Below, piece by piece: positions 35,838 to 44,856 of a DNA stretch of 64,000 bases. Made by a program: the position numbers and the translations under genes. This stretch comes from Thalassospira lohafexi (GTDB lineage Bacteria; Pseudomonadota; Alphaproteobacteria; Rhodospirillales; Thalassospiraceae): contig NZ_NXGX01000009.1 in NCBI RefSeq assembly GCF_002844275.1, positions 1 to 64,000 on the forward strand, read 5' to 3'. The notes beneath the pieces were generated by a model. The model searched no databases. It was not told the origin of the DNA and saw only the letters and a list, made by a program, of their open reading frames with translations. The stretch's first letter is position 1. Each line of letters starts with the position of its first letter.

Positions 35838-37234
35838 GAATGCGGATGTTTTCGACCAAAAGCCTGCAATTTGCCCTGACCAAACGCCTGACGGTGATGG
35901 TTGGTGTTTTCTGGATCGCCGGGTCGCTTCTGGCCGATTTTACGATGTATCACGAGATGCAGGAAGTTTTTGACAGCAGCCTTGTCAAATCGGCGTATCG
36001 CTATGCCCCGTTGATGGATGATTACCTCAAACATCATGGCAGAGACACGGCAACCGTGGTGGTCGAAAGCCCCGAACAGGGCGAAAACAAAACCGGGGAT
36101 CGCGGCGAAGGCGATGATGAAATCGGGGCCGATTACCTGATGTATCAGGTGCGCGATGTGTCCGGGCGGCTTTTGCTGCGGTCTGCCAATGCGGAGGAAG
36201 AACCGTTTTCCGCCCCGTTGCTTGAAGGGTTTTATACCGACGATCATTTTCGGATTTATTCCGCCGTGGTCAAGGACGGGGCGCGGATCATTCAGATTGC
36301 CGAACCGCTTAGCCATCGGCGCGAGGCGCTGATTGCCAGTGTCAGCGCGCAGTTTTTGCCGATCATTGTGCTTATTCCCGCCGTGATCATCGGCATTATT
36401 TTTGCCGTGCGCCAGGGATTGCAACCCGTACGCCGCGTGCGCGATGATATTGAGGCGCGCAGCGAAGGCAATCTTGCGCCGATTGAGCAAGATGACGCGC
36501 CCGATGAAATCCACACCATGATTACCGCGGTTAACCGGTTGATGGAAAAGCTTGATGCGGCATTGCGTGCCGAGCGGACCTTTACTGCCCACAGTGCCCA
36601 TGAATTGCGCACGCCAATTGCAGCCGCCCTGGCGCAGACGCAGCGGCTTTTGCTGGAGCTTCCGGCCGATCATCCGGGGCTTAAACGTGCGCAGCAGACC
36701 GAAGAATCGTTAAAACGCCTATCAAGGTTGTCGGAAAAGCTGCTTCAGCTTGCCCGTGCAGAGGCCGGGGTAGGCACCAGCCCGACGGGGAAAAATCAGA
36801 AGCTTGGCACGACATTGGGGCTTGTGATTGATGATCTTGAACGGGTGTCAGACGGGGCGGGGCGCATCGAATGGGATGGCAAAAATGCCGCGGCGCTCAA
36901 CGCCAATATTGATGTCGATGCCTTTGCGATCTGCCTGCGCAATCTGATTGAAAATGCGCTTAAACATGGCGATGAAAACCAGCCGGTGGTGATCGAGATA
37001 AAGGGCAGCAACGTCATCCGGGTGAGCAATGGCGGCGATGTTGTTGACCCGCGTGATATGACCGAGCTTACCGCACGGTTCAAACGCGCCCAGACCAAGG
37101 CACGCGGGGCGGGGCTTGGTCTTTCGATTGTCGAAACCATCATGCAAAATACCGGTGGAAAGCTGACGTTATCGTCACCGCGCCCGGATCATGTGGATGG
37201 CTTTATGGCGGAGCTTTGGCTGCATCAGAGTTAA
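35834..37234 (+). CDS. Two-component sensor histidine kinase
   Basis: A membrane sensor kinase of 466 aa. TM1 is at about residues 17-37, the periplasmic sensor at 38-172 with an acidic Glu/Asp/Gly-rich stretch (80-98), TM2 at 174-193, a HAMP-like linker, the H-box with phosphorylated H256 (HSAHELRTPIAAA), then the ATPase domain with N-box (RNLIENALKHG) and G-box (GAGLGLSIVE). It is translationally coupled to the response regulator. The acidic periplasmic loop could bind a cationic ligand or metal, as in the PhoQ/QseC group, but no ligand residue is certain. Confidence 0.92.
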   Translation: MRMRMFSTKSLQFALTKRLTVMVGVFWIAGSLLADFTMYHEMQEVFDSSLVKSAYRYAPLMDDYLKHHGRDTATVVVESPEQGENKTGDRGEGDDEIGADYLMYQVRDVSGRLLLRSANAEEEPFSAPLLEGFYTDDHFRIYSAVVKDGARIIQIAEPLSHRREALIASVSAQFLPIIVLIPAVIIGIIFAVRQGLQPVRRVRDDIEARSEGNLAPIEQDDAPDEIHTMITAVNRLMEKLDAALRAERTFTAHSAHELRTPIAAALAQTQRLLLELPADHPGLKRAQQTEESLKRLSRLSEKLLQLARAEAGVGTSPTGKNQKLGTTLGLVIDDLERVSDGAGRIEWDGKNAAALNANIDVDAFAICLRNLIENALKHGDENQPVVIEIKGSNVIRVSNGGDVVDPRDMTELTARFKRAQTKARGAGLGLSIVETIMQNTGGKLTLSSPRPDHVDGFMAELWLHQS

Positions 37235-37273
37235 GCGGGGGCGTGCTTTCCCAGATAGGGAGAGGGTGCCGCG

Positions 37274-37349
37274 CCATGGATTCCCGCCTGCGCAGGAGTG
37301 ACGTCGATTTGGGTGTTCTTTTACCCGTCATGCCCGCGCAGGTGGGCAT
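37274..37349. repeat. Dispersed intergenic repeat, copy 2 (paired halves)
   Basis: One half (37274-37303) starts CCATGGATTCCCGCCTGCGC and ends GTGACG; an inverted half lies at 37327-37349 (GTCATGCCCGCGCAGGTGGG). The pair forms a long imperfect dyad just after the kinase gene, where it may act as a terminator or 3' stabiliser. Confidence 0.65.
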
Positions 37350-37427
37350 ATGTTGGCGAGGGAGGCCTGCAAAAACGGGTGAGTCCGGCATTTTGGGCCA
37401 AACAGGAAAGTGGCTGATTTGCGCCAA

Positions 37428-37441
37428 TGTAAACGTTTCAA
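37428..37441. promoter_or_regulatory. LacI-type operator
   Basis: TGTAAACGTTTCAA (37428-37441) has the central AAACGTTT dyad typical of LacI/GalR-family sites. It lies about 80 bp before the LacI-family gene that heads the uptake operon, consistent with autoregulation of the whole operon. Confidence 0.6.
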
Positions 37442-37523
37442 ACCTTCATAAAACAGAAACAAATGCGTTATCAGACTGACTTGTAACGTCGCTATGGTGG
37501 GGGCGTTACAGGAGTTGCTGAGT

Positions 37524-38546
37524 ATGTCATCGAAGCCCACCATGCGCGATGTTGCGCGTAAATCAGGTTTGTCCATCGCGACCGTCTCGCGGGTGATCAA
37601 TTTCCCCGACGACGTCCCGGCCGAAACAGCCCGGATTGTGACGGCGGCGATGGCGTATTTGAAATACCGGCCCAACATCAATGGGCGGCGGTTAAAGATG
37701 ACCCAGACCCGCACGGTCGGTGTGTTGGTGCCGACCCTTGCCAATCCGGTTTTTGCAACCTCTGTGCAGGGGATTGAACAGGAAGCCCATGCCTGCGGCC
37801 TGACGGTTATTTTGATGTCATCGGAATATGATCCCGAACGTGAGATGGCGGCGGTATCCACGCTTTTGAACAATCGCGTCGACGGGCTGATTTTGACGTT
37901 GGCCAATGCCGACAACAACCCGGTTGTTGATTTGTTGCAGGCGGAAAACATTCCGTTTGTGTTGCTGTTTAATCAACCCAGCCGAGGGGATGTTGCGGCC
38001 ATTAGCGTTGATAACGCCCGGTCGGCCTTTGACATTACCAATGCAATGATTGCCAAGGGGCATACCTCGCTTGCGATGGTGGCCGGGCGGTTTGAAAGTT
38101 CAGACAGATCGCGCCAGCGCTATGACGGGTTTTGTCAGGCGTTGCAGGCCGCCGGCCTTGAAAACCCGCATCTTGTGCAGGTGAAATTCGGCGAAGCCGA
38201 CCTTAAAGACCAGCTTGAAGATTTACTGTGCGGTGAACCCGCGGTCACCGGGCTTGTCTGTTCGACCGACATGTTGGCGATTGCCGCCATCAGTGCGTGC
38301 CGGTCGCATGGATTGTCCGTCCCCGATGATGTTTCGGTGGGCGGTATTGACGGAATTTCTGTGGGTGGGCTGATCACGCCAAAACTGTGTTCGGCGGTTC
38401 AACCCACCCAAGAGATGGGCCAGCAGGCGCTTGCATTCCTGCGTGGCCTGATCAAGGGGCAGGCAAACCCACAGAGTTTGTTGCTGCCTCATCATCTAAG
38501 CGACGGGGAGTCCATTGGACCATTCCGGCGCCGTTCATCAACCTGA
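37524..38546 (+). CDS. LacI-family transcriptional regulator
   Basis: The N-terminal LacI helix-turn-helix (MRDVARKSGLSIATVSRVIN, about residues 7-26) is followed by a periplasmic-binding-like effector domain (TVGVLVPTLANPVFATSVQG). I use the ATG at 37524, close to the domain start and with AGGAG upstream. The gene leads the ABC importer/phosphodiesterase operon and is followed after 17 bases by the binding protein gene, so it probably controls the operon in response to the imported compound. Confidence 0.9.
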   Translation: MSSKPTMRDVARKSGLSIATVSRVINFPDDVPAETARIVTAAMAYLKYRPNINGRRLKMTQTRTVGVLVPTLANPVFATSVQGIEQEAHACGLTVILMSSEYDPEREMAAVSTLLNNRVDGLILTLANADNNPVVDLLQAENIPFVLLFNQPSRGDVAAISVDNARSAFDITNAMIAKGHTSLAMVAGRFESSDRSRQRYDGFCQALQAAGLENPHLVQVKFGEADLKDQLEDLLCGEPAVTGLVCSTDMLAIAAISACRSHGLSVPDDVSVGGIDGISVGGLITPKLCSAVQPTQEMGQQALAFLRGLIKGQANPQSLLLPHHLSDGESIGPFRRRSST

Positions 38547-38563
38547 GTATAGGAAGATTAAAA

Positions 38564-39568
38564 GTGCGTTTCAAACAACTTGTATTGGGTGCTGCGTTTG
38601 CGGTTGTCGCCGCGCAGCCCGCGTTCGCCGATGATGTCGCGATTTGTTATAACTGCCCGCCGGAATGGGCCGATTGGGGTGGACAGCTTAAGAACATTGC
38701 GCGCGATCTTGATATCACCGTGCCGCAGGATAACAAAAACTCTGGCCAGACGCTGTCGCAGCTTTTGGCGGAAAAAGACAATCCGGTTGCCGATGTCGCC
38801 TATTACGGTGTGTCATTTGGCATCAAAGCCAAACAGGAAGACGTTGTTGCCAATTATAAACCGGCCAATTTCGATAAAATCCCCGATGGTTTGAAAGATC
38901 CCGAAGGCGCATGGTTTGCCATTCATTCGGGCACGATTGGCCTGTTTGTTAATACCGAAGCCCTTGACGGTGCGGCTGTTCCGCAAAGCTGGTCGGACCT
39001 TTTGAAGCCGGAATACAAAGGCATGGTGGGCTATCTTGACCCGTCGAGTGCGTTTGTCGGTTACGCTGGTGCGGTTGCGATCAACCGTGCGATGGGCGGA
39101 ACGCTTGATGATTTCACGCCGGGTATCGAGTTTTTCAAAAAACTCAAGGAAAACGACCCGATTGTGCCAAAACAGACCGCCTATGCGCGTGTTCTGTCGG
39201 GTGAAATTCCGATCCTGATTGATTACGATTTCAATGCCTACCGTGCGAAGTACAAAGATGAAGCGAATGTCGCCTTTGTCATTCCGACCGAAGGTACGGT
39301 TGCTGTTCCCTATGTCATGAGCCTGACCAAAAATGGTCCGCATGCCGACAATGGCAAAAAGGTTCTGGATTACGTGATGTCAGACGAAGGTCAGGCCCAT
39401 TGGGCGAATGCCTTCCTGCGTCCGGTGATCGCATCGGCGATGTCGGAAGAAGCCTCCGAGAAATTCCTGCCAGCGGATGACTATGCACGTTCGCAGCCGG
39501 TTGATTACGCCAAAATGGCGGACGTTCAGTCGGGCTTTGGCGACCGTTATCTGTCTGAGGTGCGCTAA
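38564..39568 (+). CDS. Iron(III)/phosphonate-type ABC transporter substrate-binding protein
   Basis: This is a family 1 extracellular solute-binding protein. The start is a GTG at 38564, giving a clean signal peptide (VRFKQLVLGAAFAVVAAQPAFA/DD) with AGGAAG upstream; longer frames read back into the LacI gene. The mature protein begins with a CYNCPPEW motif and has the two-lobe pattern seen in AfuA/PhnS-like proteins (FVNTEALDGAAVPQSWSDLLKPEYKG). Together with two permeases, an ATPase and a phosphodiesterase, cargo could be an organophosphate such as a glycerophosphodiester, but an iron-type or spermidine-type substrate cannot be ruled out. Confidence 0.87.
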   Translation: MRFKQLVLGAAFAVVAAQPAFADDVAICYNCPPEWADWGGQLKNIARDLDITVPQDNKNSGQTLSQLLAEKDNPVADVAYYGVSFGIKAKQEDVVANYKPANFDKIPDGLKDPEGAWFAIHSGTIGLFVNTEALDGAAVPQSWSDLLKPEYKGMVGYLDPSSAFVGYAGAVAINRAMGGTLDDFTPGIEFFKKLKENDPIVPKQTAYARVLSGEIPILIDYDFNAYRAKYKDEANVAFVIPTEGTVAVPYVMSLTKNGPHADNGKKVLDYVMSDEGQAHWANAFLRPVIASAMSEEASEKFLPADDYARSQPVDYAKMADVQSGFGDRYLSEVR

Positions 39569-40477
39569 GTGTCTTGGGCTCACAACATTAAAGAGGGGCG
39601 TTCGCGCCCTTCTTTCCCATTTGGGTTTTCGCGCCAGGCCACACCCGGTGTCGGGAGCCCGGCGATTTTGGCCATGCTGATGATGCCGGGCATTATTATC
39701 GTTGCGGCGTTTTTCCTAATCCCGCTCGCACTTGTGGCGATGCGGGTGGCAGATGGGCCGGATGGCTGGGCGACCTATTTCGTGATCCTGACCAACGCGC
39801 GGTATTTTGCCAGTTTGGTCCAGACACTTGTGATGTCGGCCGGCGTGACATTGACCGCGCTTGTGCTGTGTGCGGTGTGCGGGTTGTTCTTGGTGCGCAA
39901 CCGGTTTGCCGGGCGCAACGTGCTGACCGCGCTTTTGACATTGCCGTTGTCCTTTCCGGGCACGGTGGTTGGTTTCATGGTGATCATGCTGGCCGGACGG
40001 CAAGGGGTTATTGGCAGCATCAGTGATGCGATTTTTGGCGAGAAATTTGTCTTTGCCTATGAAATCAGCGGGCTGTTTATTGGCTATCTGTATTTTTCGA
40101 TCCCACGGGTGATTTTGGCGGTGATGGCATCGGCCGAAAAGCTTGATCCGCAGCTTGAAGAAGCCGCGCGGTCGCTTGGCGCGCCGACATGGCGGGTGGT
40201 CAAGGATGTGATCCTGCCCGGATTGATGCCCGGTCTTATTTCATCAGGGGCGATTTGCTTTGCCACGGCGATGGGGGCGTTTGGCACGGCCTTTACACTG
40301 GCCACCGACATCGATGTCCTGCCGATGGTGATTTATACCGAGTTTACCCGTAATGCCAATGTGGCGGTGGCCGCAGCCCTCAGTATTGCGTTGGGTGCGA
40401 TGACGTGGGCGGTTTTGTTTGCGGTGCGCTGCTTTGTCGGAAGTTCCGCCGATGTTGCGCCACGTGGAGGGGCATGA
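39569..40477 (+). CDS. ABC transporter permease 1 (ThiP/PhnU-like)
   Basis: This is a binding-protein-dependent permease with about six membrane helices after a 30-residue cytoplasmic leader. The EAA motif is at about residues 195-215 (LEEAARSLGAPTWRVVKDVILPG). The start is a GTG directly abutting the binding protein stop codon. A second permease follows with a four-base overlap, so the channel is a heterodimer. Confidence 0.88.
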   Translation: MSWAHNIKEGRSRPSFPFGFSRQATPGVGSPAILAMLMMPGIIIVAAFFLIPLALVAMRVADGPDGWATYFVILTNARYFASLVQTLVMSAGVTLTALVLCAVCGLFLVRNRFAGRNVLTALLTLPLSFPGTVVGFMVIMLAGRQGVIGSISDAIFGEKFVFAYEISGLFIGYLYFSIPRVILAVMASAEKLDPQLEEAARSLGAPTWRVVKDVILPGLMPGLISSGAICFATAMGAFGTAFTLATDIDVLPMVIYTEFTRNANVAVAAALSIALGAMTWAVLFAVRCFVGSSADVAPRGGA

Positions 40478-41298
40478 CCATGCGCCGTGATTGGAAGTTT
40501 TACAGCCAGCTTGGCCTGACGATTGTGTTGTGCCTGTTTATCGTGGTGCCGGTTGTGATGTCGGCCTTGGCCGGGGTGACGGTCAATGTGTTTCAGGGGC
40601 TGTCATCGGGATTGACGTTTCGCTGGATCATCGAGGTCTGGGACCTTTATACCGCCAGTATCCTTTTGTCGCTTTGGATTGCGCTGGTGTGTCTGGCGGT
40701 GACGTTGGTGACCGGGGTGCCTTTGGCGTATGTGTTGGTGCGTCGGCCCGGTCGGCTGACGCGGTTGTTTGAGGAATTGCTGACCCTGCCGGTGGCGATC
40801 CCGGGATTGGCATTGGCGTTAGCCCTTTTGATTACCTATGGCGGGGTGAGTGGATACCGGTCGAGCTGGCTTTTCATTCTGACCGGGCATGTGTTGTTTA
40901 CATTGCCCTTCATGGTGCGATCTGTTGCCGCTGTGATGTCGGCGATGGATATGAAGATGCTTGAAGAAGGGGCGGCCAGCCTTGGTGCCGGGTTCTGGCG
41001 GCGGTTCTTTACCGTGATTGTGCCCAATGCCAAGCCGGGCATTCTGGCTGGTGCGTTGATGGTGGTGACCTTGTCGATTGGTGAATTCAATCTGACGTGG
41101 ATGCTTCATACGCCGCTGACCAAAACTTTGCCGGTCGGGCTTGCCGATGCCTATGCGTCGATGCGTCTTGAGATCGGCAGTGCCTATACCCTGATTTTCT
41201 TTGTACTGATTATGCCGTTGCTGATTGCGATGCAGACCCTTGCCGATCGCGGCAAGCGTGTGTCCAAGCGCATCGAGACGGCGGAGGACACATTATGA
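40474..41298 (+). CDS. ABC transporter permease 2
   Basis: This is the partner permease, with six predicted helices and its own EAA loop (LEEGAASLGAGFWRRFFTVIVPNA). I use the ATG at 40474, which overlaps the stop of permease 1 (ATGA) and has GGAGG just upstream; the longer frame from 40405 lies inside permease 1. Its stop overlaps the ATPase start by four bases. Confidence 0.9.
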   Translation: MTMRRDWKFYSQLGLTIVLCLFIVVPVVMSALAGVTVNVFQGLSSGLTFRWIIEVWDLYTASILLSLWIALVCLAVTLVTGVPLAYVLVRRPGRLTRLFEELLTLPVAIPGLALALALLITYGGVSGYRSSWLFILTGHVLFTLPFMVRSVAAVMSAMDMKMLEEGAASLGAGFWRRFFTVIVPNAKPGILAGALMVVTLSIGEFNLTWMLHTPLTKTLPVGLADAYASMRLEIGSAYTLIFFVLIMPLLIAMQTLADRGKRVSKRIETAEDTL

Positions 41299-42392
41299 CA
41301 ACACAGATCAAGCTTCGCGATTGTGCGAAAACCTTTACCGATGGCACGCGCGCGCTGGCACCGTTCGATTTGACGATTGAGGGTGGGGAAACCATTGTTT
41401 TGCTGGGCCCGTCGGGCTGTGGCAAGACGACCATATTACGCATGATTGCCGGGTTGGAATTCCCAGATAAAGGCGGGGTGATTACGTTTGATGGCGATGA
41501 TGTCACCCATCAATCCATCGAAAAGCGCCGGGTCGGTATGGTGTTTCAGTCCTATGCACTGTTTCCCAATATGACCGTGGCACAGAATGTGGCCTATGGC
41601 CTGAAGGTGCATGGGGTATCGCGTGAGGAAAGCGATGCACGGGTCAAGGCGATGCTGGAGATGATGCATATCGAAATGCTTGCCGATCGGGCGATTGATC
41701 AGCTTTCGGGTGGGCAGCGACAGCGTGTCGCCCTTGCACGGGCAATCGCGGTGCAGCCGCGTGTCTTGTTGCTTGATGAGCCGTTAACCGCCCTTGATGC
41801 GAAGTTGCGAGTGCGTCTTCGTACCGAGATTAATGCCCTGTTGCGCAAGTTGGGTATTACGGCGGTTTATGTGACGCATGATCAGGAAGAAGCCATGGCG
41901 CTGGGGGACCGGATTGTGGTGATGCAAAAGGGTGAAATTGCCCAGATCGGCACCCCGCGCGAGATTTACTGCAAGCCGCAAAACCCGTTTGTTGCCGATT
42001 TTGTCGGGGCGGCCAATCTGCTTGACGGGCAGATGCGCGACGGACGATTGCATATCGGAAACCATGTTTTTGATGCGGTCGATGCGTTTGATCCGCGCCA
42101 CGGGGCGATCATTGATCAGGGACCGGTTGAGCTGTTTTTCCGTGCCGACGGGCTTTCGACCTGTGATGCGGCACATGCGCATTTCACCGGCCGGGTCGAA
42201 GCCGTTTCGTATTTGGGTGAACGGTTGCGGTTAACCGTATCTGGGATTGGAATGCATGCGGTGATGATTGATACCCATGCCGACGACATCATTACCGCCG
42301 GGGCGGATGTGCATTGCCAGATCAATCCGGATCGATTGACCGTTTTCCCCGCCAGAGGCGACAGCACAACAGCCGTTTCGCAGGCAAGATAA
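41295..42392 (+). CDS. ABC transporter ATP-binding protein (PotA/FbpC/UgpC group)
   Basis: This is a 365-aa importer ATPase. Walker A GPSGCGKT is at 38-45, the signature LSGGQRQRVALARA near 137-150, Walker B VLLLDEPLTALD near 157-168, and the H-loop VTHDQEEA near 193. The C-terminal 120 residues form a TOBE regulatory domain. The length and TOBE domain place it with the PotA/FbpC/UgpC group. It energises the two permeases encoded just upstream. Confidence 0.93.
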   Translation: MTTQIKLRDCAKTFTDGTRALAPFDLTIEGGETIVLLGPSGCGKTTILRMIAGLEFPDKGGVITFDGDDVTHQSIEKRRVGMVFQSYALFPNMTVAQNVAYGLKVHGVSREESDARVKAMLEMMHIEMLADRAIDQLSGGQRQRVALARAIAVQPRVLLLDEPLTALDAKLRVRLRTEINALLRKLGITAVYVTHDQEEAMALGDRIVVMQKGEIAQIGTPREIYCKPQNPFVADFVGAANLLDGQMRDGRLHIGNHVFDAVDAFDPRHGAIIDQGPVELFFRADGLSTCDAAHAHFTGRVEAVSYLGERLRLTVSGIGMHAVMIDTHADDIITAGADVHCQINPDRLTVFPARGDSTTAVSQAR

Positions 42393-42412
42393 TCAAGAAA
42401 GACACGAAAAAG

Positions 42413-43243
42413 ATGCTGATTGCACAATTGACCGACCTGCATGTTGGTGCGGGTCGCAGGCTTGCCTATCGCAAGGTGGATACCGCACGCGCACTTGAAA
42501 ACGCAGTCGCCCATGTCGAGGCGATGATGCCGCGCCCGGACGTTGTTTTGTTTACCGGCGACATCGGTGATCTGGGCACCCCGGATGAATATGCGTTGGT
42601 GGCGGAAATCCTGAAAAGTTTGACCATCCCGTATTTCATGGTGCCGGGAAATCATGACCGGCGCGGGCCGCTGCGGGCGGCCTTTGCCGATGCGACGCCG
42701 GTTGCGCCGGGACGCGATTTCGTCAATTACGTTGTCGATGACTTTGACTTGCGCCTGATCGCGCTTGATACGCTTGATGAAGGCAAACCGGGTGGGGTTT
42801 TGCAAGCCGAGCAACTTAAATGGTTGCGCAGCGTTTTGGCCGATGGGGATCAAAAACCATCGGTGATTTTCATGCATCATCCGCCGATTGTGACCGGTAT
42901 TGCCCATATGGATGCGCAGAAGCTTGAGACCGGAGCAGACGAACTTGCGGCGATTGTGTCAGACCATCGCGATAAAGTTCAGGCGGTTTTATGCGGTCAT
43001 GTGCATCGCCCGATCCATACGATCTGGGCCGGGGTGCCGTTGATCATTGGGCCGTCGGTTGCCCATCAGGTGGCACTTGATCTGCGCGAGGATGGACCAT
43101 CGGCCTTTGTGATGGAGCCGCCTGCGATGCATCTGTATGTTTGGGATACGGACCAGAAAAGCCTTATGACGCATCTGGCCTATATTGATCGGTTTGACGG
43201 ACCGCATCCGTTTTTTGGGGCGGATGGCAAGTTGATTGTCTAA
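42413..43243 (+). CDS. Calcineurin-like phosphodiesterase (CpdA/GpdQ family)
   Basis: This is a binuclear metallophosphoesterase with all family motifs: DLHVG (D8, H10), GDIGD (about 50-54), GNHDR (about 82-86), H in FMHHPP (about 157) and GHVHRP (about 197-202). Its closest looking relatives hydrolyse cyclic nucleotides (CpdA) or glycerophosphodiesters (GpdQ). I start at 42413 because the longer frame lies in the ATPase gene. Position at the end of a LacI-controlled importer operon suggests it acts on the imported compound, favouring a phosphodiester substrate. Confidence 0.88.
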   Translation: MLIAQLTDLHVGAGRRLAYRKVDTARALENAVAHVEAMMPRPDVVLFTGDIGDLGTPDEYALVAEILKSLTIPYFMVPGNHDRRGPLRAAFADATPVAPGRDFVNYVVDDFDLRLIALDTLDEGKPGGVLQAEQLKWLRSVLADGDQKPSVIFMHHPPIVTGIAHMDAQKLETGADELAAIVSDHRDKVQAVLCGHVHRPIHTIWAGVPLIIGPSVAHQVALDLREDGPSAFVMEPPAMHLYVWDTDQKSLMTHLAYIDRFDGPHPFFGADGKLIV

Positions 43244-43254
43244 ATCACACCGCG

Positions 43255-43309
43255 CCATGGATTCCCGTACCACGCCTTCGCGGGCACAGGCTCTTCGCGG
43301 GAATGACGG
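43255..43309. repeat. Dispersed intergenic repeat, copy 3
   Basis: A unit starts CCATGGATTCCCG (43255-43267) and ends CTTCGCGGGAATGACGG (43293-43309), forming an imperfect hairpin with inner CTTCGCGGG motifs. It lies just after the importer operon and may serve as its 3' end. Confidence 0.7.
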
Positions 43310-43342
43310 ATTTGGGTCAGTTGGTTGTGTGTGGCGCGTGGG

Positions 43343-44533
43343 TTATTTCCCAACCCCGACCTTGATGGCGAGTTTGCGAAGCGGGCCGATGCGGTTGATC
43401 GCGGTCAGGCCCGCATAGCGCAGGTCGCGTAGTGTTTTGGGTTCGAACATGGATGCGCGATTAAGCAAATCAATGCCGCCGACACGGGCGAGTGTTTTGG
43501 GCAGTTGTTTGCGTTCGTAGGATTTGAGCAGGCTGGTGGCACCGATGTCTTCATCATTGTGTTTGGCGCGGGCGATTAATTCGGCCAGCGTTTCGATGTC
43601 ATGCAGGCTCATGTTTAACCCTTGCGCGCCGATTGGTGGGACGACGTGGGCGGCCTCGGCGATCAGGGCGAGGCGCGCAGATATCAGGCGGCCGGGGACT
43701 TGTGAAATCATTGGAAAGACCGCGCGCGGGCTTGCGACGGTAAGCGGTCCAAACAGGTTCATGGTGTCGTGGGTGATAGCGTCCGACAAAGCGTCGTCGG
43801 TTAGCGCATTTAATTCATCGGCGCGTTTGGCCGGGGTCATCCAGACCACCGATGAACAGGGTTTGCCATCAAGATCAGGCATGGGAACGAGGGTCAGTGG
43901 TCCGCCGGTGCGGTGAATTTCGGTTGAGATGTTATCGTGCGGTTGGTCGTGGGTGACGACAAACACCATCGCACTTTGATCATAGGCCCAGCGTTTGTGC
44001 GTGATGCCCGCCATGTCACGGAGCGATGAATTGCGGCCATCCGCGGCGATGACCAATTTGGCCTCCACCGTTTCGCCGTCAGACAGTTCGATGAGCCCTG
44101 CGCGCGCGGTGCCGGTGAAGCCGGTGACGGTGGTGGCAAAGCGGAAATCGACGTTTTCAAGGGTTGCGAGCTTTGCCATCAGGGCAACGCGCGCGGCCTT
44201 GTTTGAGACGTTCCAGCCAAAGAAACCTTGCGTGGTTTCGGCCCCGTCAAAGTCGGCGGTTTCGCGCGGGGTGCGGGTTTCGCCGCCGGCATCGACAATG
44301 CGCATGACGCGAAGCTCGGCCCCGGTTGGTTTGATCGCATCCCAGACACCGGCCTTTTTCAGGGTGGCGATGCCCGGCTCCAAAAAGGCGGTGGTGCGTA
44401 AATCGGATCCTTCGCCGATATCAGCCGGGGCCGGATCGACAATGATGATCGAATGTCCGTCGGCCGCAAGCCGTGCTGCCGCACTCATGCCCGCGATGCC
44501 GCCGCCTGCGATCAGAATATCGGTTTTGATCAT
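43343..44533 (-). CDS. UbiH/COQ6-family FAD-dependent hydroxylase
   Basis: This is a flavin monooxygenase of the UbiH/UbiF/VisC/COQ6 group, which hydroxylates the ring during ubiquinone synthesis. It has the Rossmann GGGIAG motif (about residues 10-15), the DG motif (VIAADGRNSSLR, about 157-168) and the family ending AAHVVPPIGAQGLNMSLHD (about 287-305). The usual GDAAH reads AEAAH, so the flavin-ribityl aspartate is replaced by glutamate. Length (396 aa) is normal. It is a single gene; no other ubi genes flank it. Confidence 0.87.
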   Translation of the reverse strand: MIKTDILIAGGGIAGMSAAARLAADGHSIIIVDPAPADIGEGSDLRTTAFLEPGIATLKKAGVWDAIKPTGAELRVMRIVDAGGETRTPRETADFDGAETTQGFFGWNVSNKAARVALMAKLATLENVDFRFATTVTGFTGTARAGLIELSDGETVEAKLVIAADGRNSSLRDMAGITHKRWAYDQSAMVFVVTHDQPHDNISTEIHRTGGPLTLVPMPDLDGKPCSSVVWMTPAKRADELNALTDDALSDAITHDTMNLFGPLTVASPRAVFPMISQVPGRLISARLALIAEAAHVVPPIGAQGLNMSLHDIETLAELIARAKHNDEDIGATSLLKSYERKQLPKTLARVGGIDLLNRASMFEPKTLRDLRYAGLTAINRIGPLRKLAIKVGVGK

Positions 44534-44856
44534 TGTCGTTTTTCCTCGTCAATTGCCGTCACGCGCATGCTGTCATTTGGGGCAATGTGCCCGTTTGGCC
44601 CGATGGACGCAATGGTTATACGTGGTGGTGGTTATACGCGGTGATTTGGGCAATTGGATTGATGCAGATCGTGTGCGGATCGTGTGCAGTGCGGGGCATG
44701 AGCACGGGGATGAACATCGGGCGCGGGCATTATGCCTGTAACGGGCAGTGGCTATGCGGATGCGGGGATTGCGTCATGGTGCCGTATCGGCCATTTTGGG
44801 ATGGTTCGCCCCGCGATGCGCGTGTTTTTGCGCATATGCCACCATAGGATTTTGTC
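44534..44856. other. 323-bp intergenic region before the SMR gene
   Basis: A divergent region holding promoters for the UbiH-like and SMR genes. A plus-strand frame of about 100 codons (44533-44847) crosses it but is rich in Trp/Cys/Gly without domain character, overlaps the start of the neighbouring gene and lacks a good ribosome-binding site, so I do not call it. Confidence 0.5.

Noticed and set aside
44533-44847. Plus-strand 104-codon frame before the SMR gene
   Set aside because: It overlaps the start of the UbiH-like gene, lacks a start signal and has no protein-like pattern.
44534-44856. Guanidine riboswitch upstream of the SMR transporter
   Set aside because: SMR genes are often under guanidine riboswitches, but I could not find the paired ACGR-loop hairpins or a conserved guanidine-I core.
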